This document shows, one piece after another, positions 63,214-64,000 of a DNA stretch of 64,000 bases (the stretch's first letter is position 1; each line of letters opens with the position of its first letter). The stretch is from contig JBBQGV010000016.1 of NCBI GenBank assembly GCA_038323375.1, positions 1-64,000 of the forward strand, written 5' to 3'. The position numbers were made by a program, and so were the translations under genes. The notes beneath the pieces are model-generated. The model was not told where the DNA came from and ran no database searches. It was given only the letters and a program-made list of their open reading frames with translations. Origin of the DNA: JABWAJ01 sp038323375. GTDB taxonomy: Bacteria; Bacteroidota; Bacteroidia; Chitinophagales; Saprospiraceae.

Positions 63214-63248
63214 CAAATGTAAATATAGGACTTTTTTTGATATGCAAA
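63214..63248 (-). promoter_or_regulatory. candidate promoter of the S8 protease gene
   Basis: On the minus strand: TTTG (63248-63245), 23-bp spacer, TACATTTG (63221-63214), an exact TAnnTTTG. It would give a leader of about 210 nt containing the hairpin. The DUF983 gene ends just upstream at 63265. Confidence 0.4.
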
Positions 63249-63264
63249 ACAATTGTATGAACAA

Positions 63265-63657
63265 TTATTTGTCTTTGCTCGCCTTGGAGGCATTATAGTG
63301 GAAGTTGATGTTCAGCCAGATCGCGCGGGCTAATCGGAAAATGTATACGAAAAAAACGGCGCAAAAAGCGATCAGCATAGCAAAAGCAGTCATCATACCC
63401 CAATCCAGGATCCAATGAAAAATGGCGATGAATGCAAGACTGAACCAACCCATGAAGATGTAGGAGATAAACATAGCGCCGTAGTAGAAACCAGGTTCGG
63501 GCATAAAATTCTGTCCGCAATGGTCGCATCGGGTTTTCATGTCGAAGGATCGCTTGAAGGAAAAAGAGCCGGTGTAGAACAGGTCGGACGAATGGCAGGT
63601 CGGGCATTTAAATCCAAATATGCTGTACGCTTTGCTGCCTTTTGAGAACAATCCCAT
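63265..63657 (-). CDS. DUF983 membrane protein
   Basis: A 130-residue protein with two Cys pairs near the N-terminus (CPTCHSSD and CDHCGQNF, a small zinc-ribbon-like module) followed by two transmembrane helices (YYGAMFISYIFMGWFSLAF and GMMTAFAMLIAFCAVFFV). This arrangement matches DUF983, common in Bacteroidota and often near cytochrome genes elsewhere. Function unknown. It is divergent from a lipoprotein gene with a palindrome between them. Confidence 0.82.
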   Translation of the reverse strand: MGLFSKGSKAYSIFGFKCPTCHSSDLFYTGSFSFKRSFDMKTRCDHCGQNFMPEPGFYYGAMFISYIFMGWFSLAFIAIFHWILDWGMMTAFAMLIAFCAVFFVYIFRLARAIWLNINFHYNASKASKDK

Positions 63658-63682
63658 CTAAGATTTTTTTTGTGGCGCAATA

Positions 63683-63700
63683 TATGAACAAATGTTCATA
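63683..63700. promoter_or_regulatory. 18-bp palindrome between divergent genes
   Basis: TATGAACA and TGTTCATA are exact reverse complements around AA, in the 244-bp gap between DUF983 and the lipoprotein gene. A candidate binding site for a dimeric regulator. Confidence 0.45.
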
Positions 63701-63730
63701 AAGTTGGTTTAAAAGTTAAATTTACCAGCG

Positions 63731-63738
63731 TATTTTTG
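63731..63738 (+). promoter_or_regulatory. -7 promoter element before the lipoprotein gene
   Basis: TATTTTTG fits TAnnTTTG; a TTG lies at 63704-63706, 24 bp upstream. It is about 165 bp before the ATG. Confidence 0.45.
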
Positions 63739-63901
63739 CACTTAGTGTCGCTGAAATAATAACTGTCCACTTTTCCAAGAGGCCTTTTGCTCCTACCCTT
63801 CGTTGGGGAACCGCCGGAGAAAGCAACACTTATTAATTCAGCGCCCCTTAGGAAAATCGCGAAGCGATCTATTTCAGCGTTCTTAAATAAAATAATTCAA
63901 T

Positions 63902-64000
63902 ATGAAACAGGCTCTGTTCCTTTTTTTCGCGCTTGCCTTCATGGCAGCTTCCTGCCAAAACCAGCAGGCGACCACCGAAACAAGCGTTGCCCCGGCAACC
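63902..64000 (+). CDS. lipoprotein, start only
   Basis: The last 99 bases open with ATG and encode a lipoprotein signal peptide: MKQALFLFFALAFMAASC, with the lipobox Cys at residue 18, then a polar linker QNQQATTETSVAPAT. The rest of the gene is beyond the window, so function cannot be judged. Confidence 0.75.
   Translation, partial: MKQALFLFFALAFMAASCQNQQATTETSVAPAT

Noticed and set aside
63195..63215. tRNA-like GACTCGAACC segment
   Set aside because: Only a T-arm-like stretch is present; no acceptor stem, D-arm or anticodon arm can be folded around it.

Overview
The window comes from a member of the Bacteroidota, most likely the Saprospiria/Chitinophagia side of the phylum (inference). 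The signs are: five intact and one decayed secreted proteins ending in a type IX secretion (T9SS) C-terminal domain, SprB-type repeats in large exoproteins, promoters of the Bacteroidota type (TAnnTTTG at -7) in front of many genes, an N-acyl-ornithine carbamoyltransferase in place of the ordinary ornithine enzyme, a short NuoG, and almost no Shine-Dalgarno sequences.

Layout. 1-9.3 kb: a cut-off TPR gene with near-identical 144-bp DNA repeats, nadA (quinolinate synthase), a long PurF-type amidotransferase, hutH, a lipoprotein, a small beta-barrel protein, a small unknown gene ending in a pure GA tract, a metallo-beta-lactamase-fold hydrolase and a SPOR protein. 9.4-11.4 kb: an AT-rich restriction-modification island with an Eco47II-type nuclease broken by one in-frame TAG and an intact cytosine-5 methyltransferase carrying an N-terminal HTH. 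11.5-16.7 kb: a minus-strand housekeeping run pheT, coiled-coil gene, zapA, rny, rhodanese. 16.9-20.3 kb: N-acylornithine carbamoyltransferase, lipid kinase, secreted coiled-coil protein, HAD phosphatase.

20.4-29.4 kb is a region of gene decay and turnover: a T9SS BNR/Ycf48-like protein, two 5'-truncated remnants meeting head to head (a T9SS protein and endonuclease V), an AbiE toxin-antitoxin pair whose toxin lacks one expected metal-binding Asp, a PLP-dependent aromatic amino acid decarboxylase, and a LytTR response regulator beside a propeller sensor kinase that carries a stop codon, a frameshift and a deletion of its kinase core. 29.6-38.4 kb holds a secreted peptidylarginine-deiminase-like protein, a GT39-type glycosyltransferase, a DUF2480 protein and a large metzincin protease.

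38.8-52.0 kb is a complete 14-gene complex I operon (nuoA to nuoN in canonical order) with several palindromic elements in its gaps. 52.3-64 kb holds a small secreted protein, a mitochondrial-type citrate synthase, a PDZ T9SS protein, a GT4 glycosyltransferase, mannose-1-phosphate guanylyltransferase, a 1560-residue subtilisin-like T9SS exoprotein, a DUF983 membrane protein and the start of a lipoprotein.

Taken together this is an aerobic, protein-degrading, surface-active heterotroph: complex I and citrate synthase for respiration, HutH and the secreted proteases for using peptides and amino acids, and T9SS cargo for work outside the cell. No wholly new multi-gene system is evident. The most unusual observations are the several independent lesions in sensory and defence genes, the structured elements inside the nuo operon, and the GA tract next to a gene with no ATG start.
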